Assembly (NCBI GenBank): GCA_911810475.1
Contig: OU461276.1
Coordinates: 2,120,001-2,184,000, forward strand
Length of the DNA: 64,000 nt
Source: Candidatus Celerinatantimonas neptuna
Lineage (GTDB): Bacteria > Pseudomonadota > Gammaproteobacteria > Enterobacterales > Celerinatantimonadaceae
Direction of reading: 5' to 3'
In this document: positions 9,692 to 20,794 of the stretch, piece after piece
How positions within the stretch are numbered: the stretch's first letter is position 1
How the letters are laid out: every line of letters starts with the position of its first letter
Notes under the pieces: model-generated
What the model saw: the letters and a program-made list of their open reading frames with translations, nothing else
Told to the model about the DNA's origin: nothing
The model's database searches: none
Made by a program: the position numbers and the translations under genes

Positions 9692-10017
9692 AAGTCATCC
9701 AGTTAGCTCATATCAAAACGATTGGAGCAGTATTAATTCATTAATCGAACAGTAATTGAGTATACTATGCTCAAAAAAAATTCCAACATATAAAATAAAA
9801 TAGCAATAAATATTCTTAAATCATTATTTAATTGGTTTTTTTAATTGATATTAATGAATAAATTGGTGTTTTAAGTTAAATAAAAAATATGGACTGTTGT
9901 GTCACAACCGAGTAAAGTTATTTCATATCACCAGACTGATTTATCAATGTGATATCAGATGGGGTTGTGGCGGAATCTATTTCCTGAAAATAAAAAAATA
10001 GAAGCCTGGAGGCTAGC
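9692..10017. promoter_or_regulatory. leuL/ilvI divergent control region
   Basis: A very AT-rich 326-bp gap with A- and T-tracts around 9770-9880. In enterobacteria this gap holds leuO; here it does not. An inverted repeat ATATCAC (9925-9931) / GTGATAT (9949-9955) lies 63 bases before ilvI. Lrp control of ilvIH is known in E. coli and A/T-tracts are compatible with it, but no Lrp site can be proven by eye. Promoters for both directions must lie here. Confidence 0.5.
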
Positions 10018-11736
10018 ATGGAGAAGTTATCTGGCGCCGAGATGGTCGTCCGATCGTTGCAGGATCAAGGGGTAAAGCACATCTTCGGTTACCCTGGCGG
10101 TTCGGTATTAGATATTTATGATGCATTGTTTGATAACTCCGATATTGAGCATATTTTAGTTCGTCACGAACAAGCTGCGGTACATATGGCTGATGGTTAT
10201 GCGCGTTCTACTGGAACAGTTGGAACTGTGCTTGTAACGTCTGGCCCCGGAGCTACGAATACAGTGACTGGCATAGCAACAGCTTATATGGATTCAATAC
10301 CATTGGTTGTTTTATCCGGACAGGTACCCAGTTCACTCATAGGTGATGATGCCTTCCAGGAAACAGATATGGTCGGCGTTTCCCGACCGATTGTGAAACA
10401 CAGCTTTTTAGTGAAACGTGCCGAAGATATCCCAGCAATTATTAAAAAGGCTTTTTATATTGCATCCACTGGTCGCCCCGGACCTGTGGTTGTTGATCTA
10501 CCTAAAGATGTTCAGAATCCGCAATTGAAATTCGATTATGAATATCCGAAAGAGGTATCGATGCGCTCTTATCATCCGACGGTAAATGGTCATAAAGGAC
10601 AGATAAAAAAAGCGCTTAAAGCTATTTTACAAAGTAAGCAACCTGTCATGTATATTGGCGGAGGGGCTGTTTTATCTAATGCATCAGAGATTGTGCGCTC
10701 TTTTGCCCATCAACTGAAGTTGCCGGTGACGTCGACGTTGATGGGGCTTGGGGCTTTTGATGGTCATGATCCTCAGTTTCTGGGGATGTTGGGGATGCAT
10801 GGGACTTATGAAGCCAATGTATCAATGCATCATAGTGATTTAATTTTTGCTGTCGGAGCGCGTTTTGATGACCGTGTGACCAATAATGTGGCTAAGTTTT
10901 GTCCCGATGCAACAGTGGTTCATATCGATATTGATCCAACTTCAATTTCTAAAACAGTAAAAGCGGATATACCCATTGTTGGTACAGTTGATTCCGTTTT
11001 GGAACAAATGCTTGGACTGTTAGCTGAAAAAGAGCCTGTTGATGCAGCTCGCTTTGATGATTGGTGGGATCAGATCCGCAAATGGAAATCAAAAAACTGT
11101 CTTGCTTATACTGAGAGTGATTCCGTTATCAAACCTCAACACGTCATTGAAACACTTCATAGAGCGACCCATGGCGATGCTTATGTTGTTTCTGATGTGG
11201 GCCAACACCAGATGTTTACAGCCCTTTACTATCCATTTAAAGAACCTCGGAAATGGATTAATTCCGGGGGGCTTGGCACGATGGGATTTGGGTTCCCCGC
11301 AGCCGTTGGTGTGAAATTAGCACACCCTGATTCAACGGTTGTCTGTGTGACCGGGGATGGCTCGATTCAAATGAATATACAAGAGTTATCTACATGTATG
11401 CAATATCAGATTCCAATTGTGATTGTTTCTTTGAATAACCGTTCGTTAGGTATGGTGAAACAGTGGCAGAAAATGTTCTATGGTGGTCGTCAGTCCCAGT
11501 CATATATGGAATCGGTCCCTGATTTTGTCAAATTGGCACAGGCTTATGGACACGTTGGTATTCAGGTGAGCCACCCGGATAAACTAGATGAAGCATTTGA
11601 TTGGGCACTTGCTCAGCGTGAGCAACTTGTGTTTATGGATATATTAGTGGATCCGGAAGAGCATGTTTATCCGATGCAAATAAAAGCAGGAACCATGCAG
11701 GATATGTGGCTGAGTAAAACGGAGAGAACCCGATGA
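10018..11736 (+). CDS. ilvI: acetolactate synthase III large subunit
   Basis: A 572-residue TPP enzyme making 2-acetolactate and 2-aceto-2-hydroxybutyrate for valine, leucine and isoleucine synthesis. It shows the N-terminal TPP-binding part with [16 protein letters not shown] and the catalytic Glu in [15 protein letters not shown], the central FAD-type domain, and the C-terminal TPP/Mg motif GDGSIQMN followed by [14 protein letters not shown]. The length equals E. coli IlvI (574). GGAGG lies upstream of the ATG. The small subunit gene overlaps its end by four bases (ATGA). Confidence 0.97.
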   Translation: MEKLSGAEMVVRSLQDQGVKHIFGYPGGSVLDIYDALFDNSDIEHILVRHEQAAVHMADGYARSTGTVGTVLVTSGPGATNTVTGIATAYMDSIPLVVLSGQVPSSLIGDDAFQETDMVGVSRPIVKHSFLVKRAEDIPAIIKKAFYIASTGRPGPVVVDLPKDVQNPQLKFDYEYPKEVSMRSYHPTVNGHKGQIKKALKAILQSKQPVMYIGGGAVLSNASEIVRSFAHQLKLPVTSTLMGLGAFDGHDPQFLGMLGMHGTYEANVSMHHSDLIFAVGARFDDRVTNNVAKFCPDATVVHIDIDPTSISKTVKADIPIVGTVDSVLEQMLGLLAEKEPVDAARFDDWWDQIRKWKSKNCLAYTESDSVIKPQHVIETLHRATHGDAYVVSDVGQHQMFTALYYPFKEPRKWINSGGLGTMGFGFPAAVGVKLAHPDSTVVCVTGDGSIQMNIQELSTCMQYQIPIVIVSLNNRSLGMVKQWQKMFYGGRQSQSYMESVPDFVKLAQAYGHVGIQVSHPDKLDEAFDWALAQREQLVFMDILVDPEEHVYPMQIKAGTMQDMWLSKTERTR

Positions 11737-12227
11737 GACGAATTATTTCAATATTGATTGAAAATGAAGCTGGCTCACTCTCGCGGGTTGTCGGTTTATT
11801 CTCCCAAAGAGGCTATAACATTGATTCGTTAACAGTGGCTGAAACGGATGATCCGACGTTATCCAGAATGACGATTACCACGTCAGGGGATGAGCGAATG
11901 ATCGAACAGATCACCAAACAACTGCATAAGTTGATTGATGTTCTGAAAGTCTCTGAGTTGACTGATGCGGCGTATATCGAACGCGAAATTGCATTGATCA
12001 AAGTTCGGACTCAGGGAGCGATGAGGGCAGAAGTAAAACGTTTAAGCGAAATATTCAGAGGCCAAATCGTTGATGTTACTGCCAGTGAATATGTACTTCA
12101 GATAACAGGTGATGCTGATAAGCTCAATGCATGTATACGGACTTTAAGTGAAATGACAGAAGTACTTGAAGTGGTTCGAAGTGGTAGCTGTGGCATTAGT
12201 CGTGGGGATAAAATGCTACATTCCTGA
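11733..12227 (+). CDS. ilvH: acetolactate synthase III small (regulatory) subunit
   Basis: A 164-residue regulatory subunit. The N-terminal ACT domain ([20 protein letters not shown], residues 4-23; [15 protein letters not shown]) binds valine, and the C-terminal domain stimulates IlvI. It is translationally coupled to ilvI through an ATGA overlap, as in E. coli. Confidence 0.97.
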   Translation: MRRIISILIENEAGSLSRVVGLFSQRGYNIDSLTVAETDDPTLSRMTITTSGDERMIEQITKQLHKLIDVLKVSELTDAAYIEREIALIKVRTQGAMRAEVKRLSEIFRGQIVDVTASEYVLQITGDADKLNACIRTLSEMTEVLEVVRSGSCGISRGDKMLHS

Positions 12228-12276
12228 GTTGTTGTTAATCTCTGCGTTTTAGTAAGGCTAAACATTAGCGTATATA

Positions 12277-12299
12277 AAGCCCGATCTCCCGGGCTTTTG
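12277..12299. terminator. bidirectional terminator between ilvH and dctM
   Basis: Stem AAGCCCG (12277-12283) / CGGGCTT (12290-12296) with a T-run on the plus side and TTTATAT on the minus side, between convergent genes. Confidence 0.82.
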
Positions 12300-12340
12300 T
12301 GATGATAAAGACTACTGTTTAAATCCTAAATCTTTATAGC

Positions 12341-13738
12341 CTAATAACCATTGAGTTTATCGAGTAATTCTGGGACAAAAAGCGAAATCTGTGGAACGAA
12401 TGTAATCAGCATCAGGAAGCTTAACAGCAACATTAACCATGGCAGACAGGCTTTAATGACCCAACCAATACTTTTCCCAGTGATACCTGCTGTAACAAAT
12501 AAGTTTAACCCGACAGGTGGTGTTAGCATTCCAATCTCCATATTCACGACCATAATAATTCCCAAGTGAATGGGGTCGATTCCTAAATGTGTTGCAATAG
12601 GAAATAAAATAGGGGCCATAATCAGTAAAATGGCTGATGGTTCCATAAAGTTGCCGGCAATAAGCAATAATATATTCATGACAATCAGGAAAGCCCAGGC
12701 GGGCAGGCCTAGTGAAACAATCATTTCGGCAATGGTATGGGGGATCCTTTCATTCGTGAGAACATGGGCAAATAGCATCGCGTTTGCGATAATAAAAAGC
12801 AGCATAATACTGACTTTAGCGGCATCTTTGACGACATAATGGACTTGAGGATGCCATAGCGATTGCGTCATACTTTTGGGCAGCAAGAGTAGATTACGAC
12901 GGATAGCCCTGATGAGTGATTCATCAGGGATGTGCCAGGGTATCTCTTTTAGCGGACCAATATCCCGGTAACCATAAATCGCAATGAAAAATGCGTAAAC
13001 TGCGGCGACTGAGGCAGCTTCTGTCGGGCTGGCAATTCCTCCATAAATAGAACCTAGCACAATGATGATTAACATCAGTCCACCGATGGCCCGAATCATG
13101 GATTGAAACCAGTGACCAATCCCCGGGAAAGGAACTGAAGGCAGCTTTTTTACCCGGGCGACAATATAAATTGCGAGCATCAAAATAAGGCCCATCAAGG
13201 TCCCGGGGAGGAAACCTGCCATAAACATGCGCGATGCTGAGACTTCTGTTGCTGCAGAGTAGACAAGCATAACAATAGATGGTGGGATGAGGATCCCTAA
13301 TGTACCTGCATTTGCAATCACGCCTGCGGCGAGCGATTGAGGATATCCGGCTCTAACCATACCGGTAATCACAATTGAACCAATAGCAGCAACTGTTGCA
13401 GGACTAGAGCCGGATACAGCAGCAAATAGCATACAAGCCATTACTGATGCCATAGCCAGTCCGCCACGGATATGGCCGACAGAATCCATTGCAAAGTTGA
13501 TTAGCCGCTTAGCTACTCCTCCTGTTGAAAGAAAAGCTGATGACAAAATGAAAAATGGAATAGCCAGTAACGTATAGTGTTCTGATGTGGATTCGAACAG
13601 CTTTAATGCAATTGATGCCAGCGAGTCATTCGAAAACAACAGGATCGTTGTCATGCTGGAAAAACCTAGTGCAATTGCGATTGGCATGCCCATTAAGATG
13701 CACAAGAACAAGAGGATAAAGAGAGTAAAAGTCGTCAT
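12341..13738 (-). CDS. dctM: TRAP transporter large permease (DctM type)
   Basis: A 465-residue inner-membrane protein with about 12 hydrophobic segments, the sodium/substrate-moving subunit of a tripartite ATP-independent periplasmic transporter. Family blocks visible include AIPFFILSSAFLSTGGVAKR, AVSGSSPATVAAIGSIVI and EIGMLTPPVGLNLFVTAGI. It starts three bases after dctQ ends. With DctP and DctQ and the nearby DctBD pair, C4-dicarboxylates are the likely cargo. Confidence 0.95.
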   Translation of the reverse strand: MTTFTLFILLFLCILMGMPIAIALGFSSMTTILLFSNDSLASIALKLFESTSEHYTLLAIPFFILSSAFLSTGGVAKRLINFAMDSVGHIRGGLAMASVMACMLFAAVSGSSPATVAAIGSIVITGMVRAGYPQSLAAGVIANAGTLGILIPPSIVMLVYSAATEVSASRMFMAGFLPGTLMGLILMLAIYIVARVKKLPSVPFPGIGHWFQSMIRAIGGLMLIIIVLGSIYGGIASPTEAASVAAVYAFFIAIYGYRDIGPLKEIPWHIPDESLIRAIRRNLLLLPKSMTQSLWHPQVHYVVKDAAKVSIMLLFIIANAMLFAHVLTNERIPHTIAEMIVSLGLPAWAFLIVMNILLLIAGNFMEPSAILLIMAPILFPIATHLGIDPIHLGIIMVVNMEIGMLTPPVGLNLFVTAGITGKSIGWVIKACLPWLMLLLSFLMLITFVPQISLFVPELLDKLNGY

Positions 13739-13741
13739 GGC

Positions 13742-14281
13742 TTATTCCTTATTGGCCGGCTCATCGATTAAGTGCATACTCTCGCGGGCTTCATCAGCTA
13801 GTTGAAAGCCAATCTGTTGGCCTGTGATGACATTCCAACCAAGTTGAATAAATCGAAAAGCCAGTAATACAAATCCGATGATCAGTACGCTCATTGCTTT
13901 CCATTTTTCGATAGGAACATCGTCCATTTTGATCCCGATTTTTGCCATTTTGGACAGATAGACCCAACTGCCTTGTAAAAATAAGGCGCAGTAAATAAGG
14001 CAAAGAACGATAGCCAACAAGGTAACGATTCGTCTTTGTGCTGGCGAAAGCAGTTTGACGAATGCATCAACCCCAATATGGGCGCCTTCCCTGACACCCC
14101 ATGAAGCACCAAGGAGAACCATCCATGCGCTAAGGTAAAGTGTGACTTCCTGAGCCCATTCAATACCGGTGTTAAATCCGAACCGTAAAACCACTTCAAT
14201 AAATACCAGCAGCGTCATACTGATGAGTAACAAGCCGATAATGCGCTCTTCTAAGTGGTATAAGAAACGACTGAGAGTCAT
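13742..14281 (-). CDS. dctQ: TRAP transporter small permease (DctQ type)
   Basis: A 179-residue four-helix membrane protein. Family features are the first helix ending IEVVLRFGFNTGIEWAQEVT and the SWGVREGAHIGVDAF block. It bridges DctM and the substrate-loaded DctP. It is the middle gene of dctPQM. Confidence 0.93.
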   Translation of the reverse strand: MTLSRFLYHLEERIIGLLLISMTLLVFIEVVLRFGFNTGIEWAQEVTLYLSAWMVLLGASWGVREGAHIGVDAFVKLLSPAQRRIVTLLAIVLCLIYCALFLQGSWVYLSKMAKIGIKMDDVPIEKWKAMSVLIIGFVLLAFRFIQLGWNVITGQQIGFQLADEARESMHLIDEPANKE

Positions 14282-14345
14282 AGATCATCTCCGTGTCTGT
14301 CTATATCCTCTGAAGTTATTGATTCAGGGGCGCATCGTAATTGAC

Positions 14346-15359
<1,014 letters not shown>

Positions 15360-15379
15360 TTAAGTAGACGCATGGGTAG

Positions 15380-15395
15380 AGCAAAGGGTGTACCA
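15380..15395 (-). promoter_or_regulatory. sigma-54 promoter of dctPQM
   Basis: The minus strand reads TGGTACACCCTTTGCT, matching the RpoN consensus TGGCACG-N4-TTGCW with the invariant GG and GC exactly ten bases apart. The start point would fall near 15370, about 30 bases before the dctP ATG. DctD, encoded nearby, is a sigma-54 activator, so the assignment is consistent. Confidence 0.85.
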
Positions 15396-15693
15396 TTTAG
15401 TTAAATTAAATGTTAATTGATTGTTATGCATGGCTTATTTGCGAGGGATATGATTGCATTAGTCTGTAGAAATAACATTTTGGGGGGGATATATTCCCAT
15501 GACCTCAGAGAGAAAGGGTGGAAATCCACCCATTTTTTATGAAAAATTTAACATTTACCTAATGGCGTGTCGTTCGTATAGGTCTTGATTACGCAGATGA
15601 TTATACGATATACAATATCTCTGATTTTAATGAGCACAACAGACTGAGTACACATCTATCAAATATAAACATCGTATGAGTTTAGAGCCAAAA
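15396..15693. other. upstream region of dctP / downstream of efpL
   Basis: No gene was found. A hairpin GGGTGG-AAAT-CCACCC (15516-15531) followed by ATTTTTT on the plus strand may end efpL transcription inefficiently on the minus side or be bidirectional. DctD enhancer sites for the sigma-54 promoter should lie here, but I could not identify a dyad with confidence. Confidence 0.45.
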
Positions 15694-16263
15694 TTAGTCA
15701 GCCCTGCTCATAAATTTACGTTCAGATGTATTGATTCGAACTTTTTCGCCGGTTGAAATATATTCAGGGACCTGAATGACCAGTCCGGTACTAAAATGAG
15801 CCGGTTTGGTTCGGGCACTGGCTGATGCGCCTTTGATGGAAGGCGATGTTTCTTCTATCACCAGCTCAACTGACGCAGGAAGTTCAATTACCATCCCTTT
15901 TCCATTCACCGTGAGTACCTGTAGACCTTGAGTTTCTTCCGTAATGAACAAGAGTTCATCAGCAATGGCACTTTGGTTGAAAACGTACTGGCTAAAATCT
16001 TCATTATCCATAAAAACGTATTCTTCGCCATCGATATACGAGAAGCTAACAGGCCGGTGACCGACATCGACATCATCAAGCAGATCATCACCTTTAAAGC
16101 GTTCTTCAACCTTTAGACCGGTTGCCAGGTCGGTAAACCGTATTTTATATAAGGTTGCCGCGCCTCGGGCACTGGGGCTGTGTATTTCAATATCCTTAAC
16201 CAACAAGGTTTTTCCTTTATAGTCGACAGCAGCCCCTTTTTTCAATTCGTTTGCTTTTGGCAC
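15694..16263 (-). CDS. efpL: elongation factor P-like protein EfpL (YeiP)
   Basis: A three-domain EF-P paralogue that relieves ribosome stalling at proline-rich and other stretches. From the chosen GTG start it is 189 residues (E. coli YeiP 190). Diagnostic EfpL features are the loop [13 protein letters not shown] in place of the EF-P modified-lysine tip and the C-terminus [19 protein letters not shown]. The longer frame to 16326 adds residues with no counterpart. GAGG at 16272-16275 is well placed for the GTG at 16263, whereas an ATG at 16269 would be too close to it. Confidence 0.94.
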   Translation of the reverse strand: MPKANELKKGAAVDYKGKTLLVKDIEIHSPSARGAATLYKIRFTDLATGLKVEERFKGDDLLDDVDVGHRPVSFSYIDGEEYVFMDNEDFSQYVFNQSAIADELLFITEETQGLQVLTVNGKGMVIELPASVELVIEETSPSIKGASASARTKPAHFSTGLVIQVPEYISTGEKVRINTSERKFMSRAD

Positions 16264-16386
16264 ACCCATATCCTCATTGAATAACAAATTTGACCGAAAG
16301 TTACCACGAAACCTGCTATTGACCAATGATCCTGATGCATATTGATGATACAGCTGTTGTTAAGTTAAACACTCATTGATGCTTAT

Positions 16387-17733
16387 TCAATCATCTTTAA
16401 AGTCCTGTTTGTCCAGACGGTATTTTCTCATTTTTTCATAGAGTGTTTTCCGACCAATCACCAGTTCGTTTTGAACAGATTTTAAACTACCATGATGTCG
16501 GGTTAAGGCATCCTGAAGTATGGTGCGTTCCAATCGTGACAATTGTTCACTTAGGCTTAGATTATTGCTCTGACTACTTGGATCCCCTATGTCTGAGAGA
16601 ATATCCGGGCCCATAAGAATAAACCGTTCTGCCAAATTACGTAATTCTCGAACATTCCCGGGCCAATTATGGTTGGCAAACGTTATCATCAGTGATGACG
16701 GTAGTTGAGGTGGGGGTAATTGATAACGCGCAGCGGCGACTTTAATAAAGTTCTCCAGAAGAAGGGGAATATCTTCTGTTCTTTCGCGAAGGGGGGGGAT
16801 AGTTAATGTAATCACATTTAATCGATAATAAAGGTCTTGGCGAAACCATCCTTCATCACTGGCTTTTTTAAGATCCTGTTTTGTCGCGGTAACAATTCGA
16901 ATATCAACCGGATGAAGTGTGTTACTTCCCAGAGGCTCGACACAACGTTCCTCAATGACCCGGAGTAGTTTAATTTGTAATGCCATGGGCATACTTTCTA
17001 TCTCATCAAGAAATAACGTTCCGCCATTGGCATGCTCTATCTTACCGACACGTTTTTTACTGGCCCCTGTAAATGCGCCAGCTTCAAACCCGAACAATTC
17101 GCTTTCGATCATTGTTTCGGGAATAGCCCCACAATTAATCGCAACGAAGGGGGCTTGCCGCCTTTTACTGTGGTCATGTAAGAAGCGGGCAACGAGTTCT
17201 TTTCCACATCCGGTTTCCGCCTGAATTAGTATATCAGCTGGCGCATCTTTAATCTGACTTAAAATATGGCGCAGTTTTATGATCGAAGGGGAATTTCCCA
17301 GAATCCGAGGACCGGGACCACTTTGAGCTTCAACTTCCTGGCGTAGTGCACGGTTTTCCTGAGTAAGCTGTCTTTTTTCTGCTGCTCTGGCGATGACTTC
17401 GAGAAGGTGATTGCTGGAAAATGGTTTCTCTAAAAAATCGTAGGCGCCACTTCGCATGGCTTCTACTGCGGTGGAAACATCACCATGTCCGGTTAAGAGA
17501 ATGATGGGCAAATCGGCATCTATCGCCAGTGCTTGACGCATAAATGTCAGGCCATCCATTTGAGGCATATTAATGTCGGTAATGATAATTCCTGGCCATT
17601 GCTGATGAATTTCCAGCAGAGCCGGTTCTGCCCGATCAAATCTCTGGCAGGGATACTTTTCTAGCATTAATGTCTGACTTAATGATCTTAGAATATCAGG
17701 ATCGTCATCAATGAGAATGACTGGTGTTCGCAT
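16387..17733 (-). CDS. dctD: sigma-54-dependent response regulator DctD
   Basis: A 448-residue NtrC-family activator. The receiver domain (about 1-120) has the acidic pair IDDDPD, the phospho-acceptor Asp in IIITDINMPQMDG, and Lys in FLEKPFSS. The AAA+ domain has a Walker A variant AETGCGKELVARFLH, the sigma-54 contact GAFTGA (as EAGAFTGASKKR) and NGGTLFLDEIE. A Fis-like HTH lies at the end (GSLKSVQNELVIGRKTLYEK). The start at 17733 has AGAGGAA upstream; a longer frame to 17784 would overlap dctB. It abuts dctB and is expected to activate dctPQM. Confidence 0.95.
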   Translation of the reverse strand: MRTPVILIDDDPDILRSLSQTLMLEKYPCQRFDRAEPALLEIHQQWPGIIITDINMPQMDGLTFMRQALAIDADLPIILLTGHGDVSTAVEAMRSGAYDFLEKPFSSNHLLEVIARAAEKRQLTQENRALRQEVEAQSGPGPRILGNSPSIIKLRHILSQIKDAPADILIQAETGCGKELVARFLHDHSKRRQAPFVAINCGAIPETMIESELFGFEAGAFTGASKKRVGKIEHANGGTLFLDEIESMPMALQIKLLRVIEERCVEPLGSNTLHPVDIRIVTATKQDLKKASDEGWFRQDLYYRLNVITLTIPPLRERTEDIPLLLENFIKVAAARYQLPPPQLPSSLMITFANHNWPGNVRELRNLAERFILMGPDILSDIGDPSSQSNNLSLSEQLSRLERTILQDALTRHHGSLKSVQNELVIGRKTLYEKMRKYRLDKQDFKDD

Positions 17734-17734
17734 G

Positions 17735-19549
17735 TTATTCCTCTCGCGTGGATTCTTGAGGTAATTGAATGATGAAGTAAGCACCTTTGTCAGCGTTTTT
17801 ATAGGCGCTTAACTGACCATTAAACGACTCGATAATACGCCTTGAAATAGTTGTCCCAAGTCCTAACCCTTTGGCTTTTGTCGTAAAAAATGGTTCGAAT
17901 AGAGATTCAGCTGCAATCTCTTTAAAACCACAGCCATTATCTTTTACTTTGATAAAAATCTGTTCTTTATCTTGCCAGCTACGGATTTGTATTTGTGGCG
18001 TGGAGGTCTCTTTTAGCGCCTCTAGTGCATTATTAAGCAGGTTAATGAGGACCTGTTCCAGTTGAACTGGGTCGGCATGAACCCAGAGATCAACTTGTAA
18101 ATCGAGTTGTGCAATGACGCCTTGTTTGATCATTTTATTATGTAGTAGAGCTAATGCTGCCTTGATGACACTATGGACCGGAGTGGACTGGCGAAGCGGT
18201 TTGCTTTTGCGGGCAAATACTTTGAATCTGGCAATAATAGCACGCATGAGATCGGCTACTCTGATGATTTGTGTCAGATTCTCTTGAACCGTTTCATTCT
18301 TATTTTTTCTGAGTAGCCGTTGTGAATTCTCAGCATAAGTTAGCAACGCAGTGAGAGGCTGATTGAGCTCATGATTGAGACTGGCCGATAGCTCCCCAAG
18401 CATAGCCAGTTTGGCAGTTTGCATGAGCTCAGCTTCAGTTTGACGTAGTGTTTTGTTGGTTTGATGATATTTTTGAATAGCTTCTTTTAATTGTTGATTA
18501 CTAAGTGTTAATTGTCGGGTTCGATGATTAACCCGGGCTTCCAGTTGCATATTGAGACGGGCAAGAAGCTGCCGTCTGGCTCTGAGTTGGTAGCCGTAGT
18601 TTATGAGTAACACCAGAACAAGAAAGATGAGTGATGTTAAAAAACAGGCTTGCAAAATGGGCTGCCATACCCATTGTTTGGGAGTCATCGTATAGAGCTC
18701 CCATGCGGGTTGCGTCATTTTATGTTGTTCGACCAGAAATGCTTGAGATTGATTGTTTTCATTCGGCATTATGAATGGCATATCGGATTGTGTGTGAGAG
18801 ATAAGTTGCTTTAAAGGATGTGAGCCATATTGACGGCTTTGTTTGATCGTTTTTCGAAGTGATTCCTTTATTGGGTAAAGGGTATGATAAAGCCAGTGTG
18901 GCTGAGTGGCATAAAAAATAACACTATGATAATCGGTTATTAAGTAGTCGAAACGGGGAGTTTTCCAGCTGCTATCAAGAAGGTTAAATCTGACTTTAAT
19001 AACTAGTACAGCCATAATTTTATGTTGATGGTAGACGGGAGCTGAAAAATAATAGCCTCGTTTGCCAGAGCGGGAGCCTAATGCAAAGTATTGTCCATCT
19101 TCTCCTTTTATTGCAGCTTTAAAGTAGGGGCGAAATGCATAAGATGTCCCTACAAATGAGTCAGCTTGTTGGTAATTGCTCGAAGCAAGGGTAAGTCCCT
19201 GACGGTTTAACAGGTAGGTGACATTACTTCCTTGTAATGTATTTAAAGTTGATAGCAATTGTGATGTTTGCTCGGAAGCTTTGCTACCTGGTGGATGCCC
19301 GATAGCTTGTAATAATCCAGGATGTTCTGCAATGATTCTGGGTAAACGCTGAAACCGTTGCAGTTCTTGTCGGATCTGTCCTTCTAGGTGGTTTAATTCG
19401 ATTTTCAAAGCATCTTGCTGGCGGTGTTTCTGGTAATAATCAGTTGTCAGAATGGTCATTAATAAAGTGGTCAGCCATAAAAGCAGTAGACCAATTTTTG
19501 ACCCTTTATGCGTTCCTTTTGTCCGAATATTAATCCAGGATGTCGTCAA
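17735..19549 (-). CDS. dctB: C4-dicarboxylate sensor histidine kinase DctB
   Basis: A 604-residue membrane kinase. The first membrane helix is at about 19-36, a periplasmic sensor of about 250 residues (double PAS/Cache-like, with NRQGLTLASSNYQQADSFVG) follows, and the second helix is at about 295-318. Then come a coiled coil, the HisKA site in LGELSASLNHELNQPLTALL and HATPase motifs (LINLLNNALEAL, DNGCGF, GLGLGTTISRRIIE). The start is TTG, immediately after the stop of the upstream crotonase gene, with CAGGA about eight bases before it. The next Met is inside the membrane helix, so the TTG is preferred. Confidence 0.93.
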   Translation of the reverse strand: MTTSWINIRTKGTHKGSKIGLLLLWLTTLLMTILTTDYYQKHRQQDALKIELNHLEGQIRQELQRFQRLPRIIAEHPGLLQAIGHPPGSKASEQTSQLLSTLNTLQGSNVTYLLNRQGLTLASSNYQQADSFVGTSYAFRPYFKAAIKGEDGQYFALGSRSGKRGYYFSAPVYHQHKIMAVLVIKVRFNLLDSSWKTPRFDYLITDYHSVIFYATQPHWLYHTLYPIKESLRKTIKQSRQYGSHPLKQLISHTQSDMPFIMPNENNQSQAFLVEQHKMTQPAWELYTMTPKQWVWQPILQACFLTSLIFLVLVLLINYGYQLRARRQLLARLNMQLEARVNHRTRQLTLSNQQLKEAIQKYHQTNKTLRQTEAELMQTAKLAMLGELSASLNHELNQPLTALLTYAENSQRLLRKNKNETVQENLTQIIRVADLMRAIIARFKVFARKSKPLRQSTPVHSVIKAALALLHNKMIKQGVIAQLDLQVDLWVHADPVQLEQVLINLLNNALEALKETSTPQIQIRSWQDKEQIFIKVKDNGCGFKEIAAESLFEPFFTTKAKGLGLGTTISRRIIESFNGQLSAYKNADKGAYFIIQLPQESTREE

Positions 19550-20257
19550 TTAATGTTCCTGAGCTTCTGGGGTACTCATATATTCACTAAATAGGTGCCA
19601 TTCATTACACATAACTTCTTCGCTGGTATTCATTGAATGTTTGAGTAGCTGTTTGGTCTGACGTAAAATTTTCTCTGGGATTTGACATAACCGGGCGCAC
19701 CAAGTTTCAATTTGCTGTGTTCTCTGTTGAGCATTGGCAACCTGATTAATCAGCCCCCACTGAAATGCTTGTTCAGCGGTGAATTCTTCACCGAGTAACA
19801 TCAATGCCGCGCTGCGCTGTGGACCGATTCGTTGAGGCAGAAGCAATGTTGTTGCAAATGTAGGGATAAGCTCATGTTGAATAAACGGTAAGCGAAAGCG
19901 GCTGTTTGGATCGGCAACGACCAGATCACAATGTAATAGTAAGGCCATTCCTAAGCCAAATGCATGTCCGTGTACATTAGCAATAATAGGCTTAGGATAA
20001 AACGCGAATTCGCGCATAAATGTTAAAGCCGGGTGGCGCTGGTCTAAGTCAGATTGGGCAATATTTGGTAAGTCTTCACCCAGGCTAAAATCTTCACCGA
20101 TAGCATCAATGACAATAACACGAACTTCCGGGGTTCGAGATGCACGTTGCAGACCGTTACGCATCTGGCGGAACATGTCTACGGTGAAACTATTGGCTTG
20201 TTCGGGACGATCAAGTGTGGCTGTGAGAATACCATTGTCAAATTTAGTTTGAATCAT
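19550..20257 (-). CDS. enoyl-CoA hydratase/isomerase-family protein
   Basis: A 235-residue crotonase-fold protein. It shows the N-terminal TATLDRPEQANSF, the oxyanion-hole region VIDAIGEDFSLGEDL and the second region IIANVHGHAFGLGMALLLHC. The usual Glu after GLG is replaced by hydrophobic residues in this alignment by eye, so hydratase activity is uncertain. AGGAGG precedes the ATG. It is the first gene of a crotonase-dctB-dctD unit with a direct stop/start junction, an unexpected partner for a two-component system. Confidence 0.85.
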   Translation of the reverse strand: MIQTKFDNGILTATLDRPEQANSFTVDMFRQMRNGLQRASRTPEVRVIVIDAIGEDFSLGEDLPNIAQSDLDQRHPALTFMREFAFYPKPIIANVHGHAFGLGMALLLHCDLVVADPNSRFRLPFIQHELIPTFATTLLLPQRIGPQRSAALMLLGEEFTAEQAFQWGLINQVANAQQRTQQIETWCARLCQIPEKILRQTKQLLKHSMNTSEEVMCNEWHLFSEYMSTPEAQEH

Positions 20258-20794
20258 AACGCCTCCTAATTATCAGAACAATATCGAAACTGGAAATGAT
20301 CATATTATCAACTGTTGTGTTATAATCTTGGCAAAAATGTAGTCCTTTTGAGTGAAAATATTTAAAAAATCGATCCTTATCGTTTCACTCTTCTCAACTT
20401 GATATAAAGAAGTAAATTATGCAATACATGAATGCTTAATTTTCTGATTTTATGATGGGAGATTCTTTTACTAGACTAGATGTATAGAAGGCTATGAGAT
20501 TCTTTTGCATGTAAAAGAATTATCTATAAAATAATGTTGGACAACATTATTGAAAAGCTTTTGATCCAAATTTTAAGTGGTTTTGCTATATATTAGCGAA
20601 AAGAATACAAGAGCTGCGCAATATATTTGTTTTTCGATTACAATTGAGATCAGGTGTTGTATGCGTGCTTCAAAATGATTTGAAGTGGTATGTTATTTGC
20701 CTGTAAAACGTCATCTGTTGAAAGTCAAATTTCAGACGGCAGATACCAGCAGACCAAAATTCATTTATATAAAGATAAAGGTTCGGACTGAAAT
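20258..20794. other. divergent intergenic region
   Basis: A 537-bp AT-rich gap between the crotonase gene and the outer-membrane protein gene. It should hold both promoters. A dyad ATTCTTTT (20499-20506) / AAAAGAAT (20513-20520) is visible. I found no convincing gene or RNA. Confidence 0.4.
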
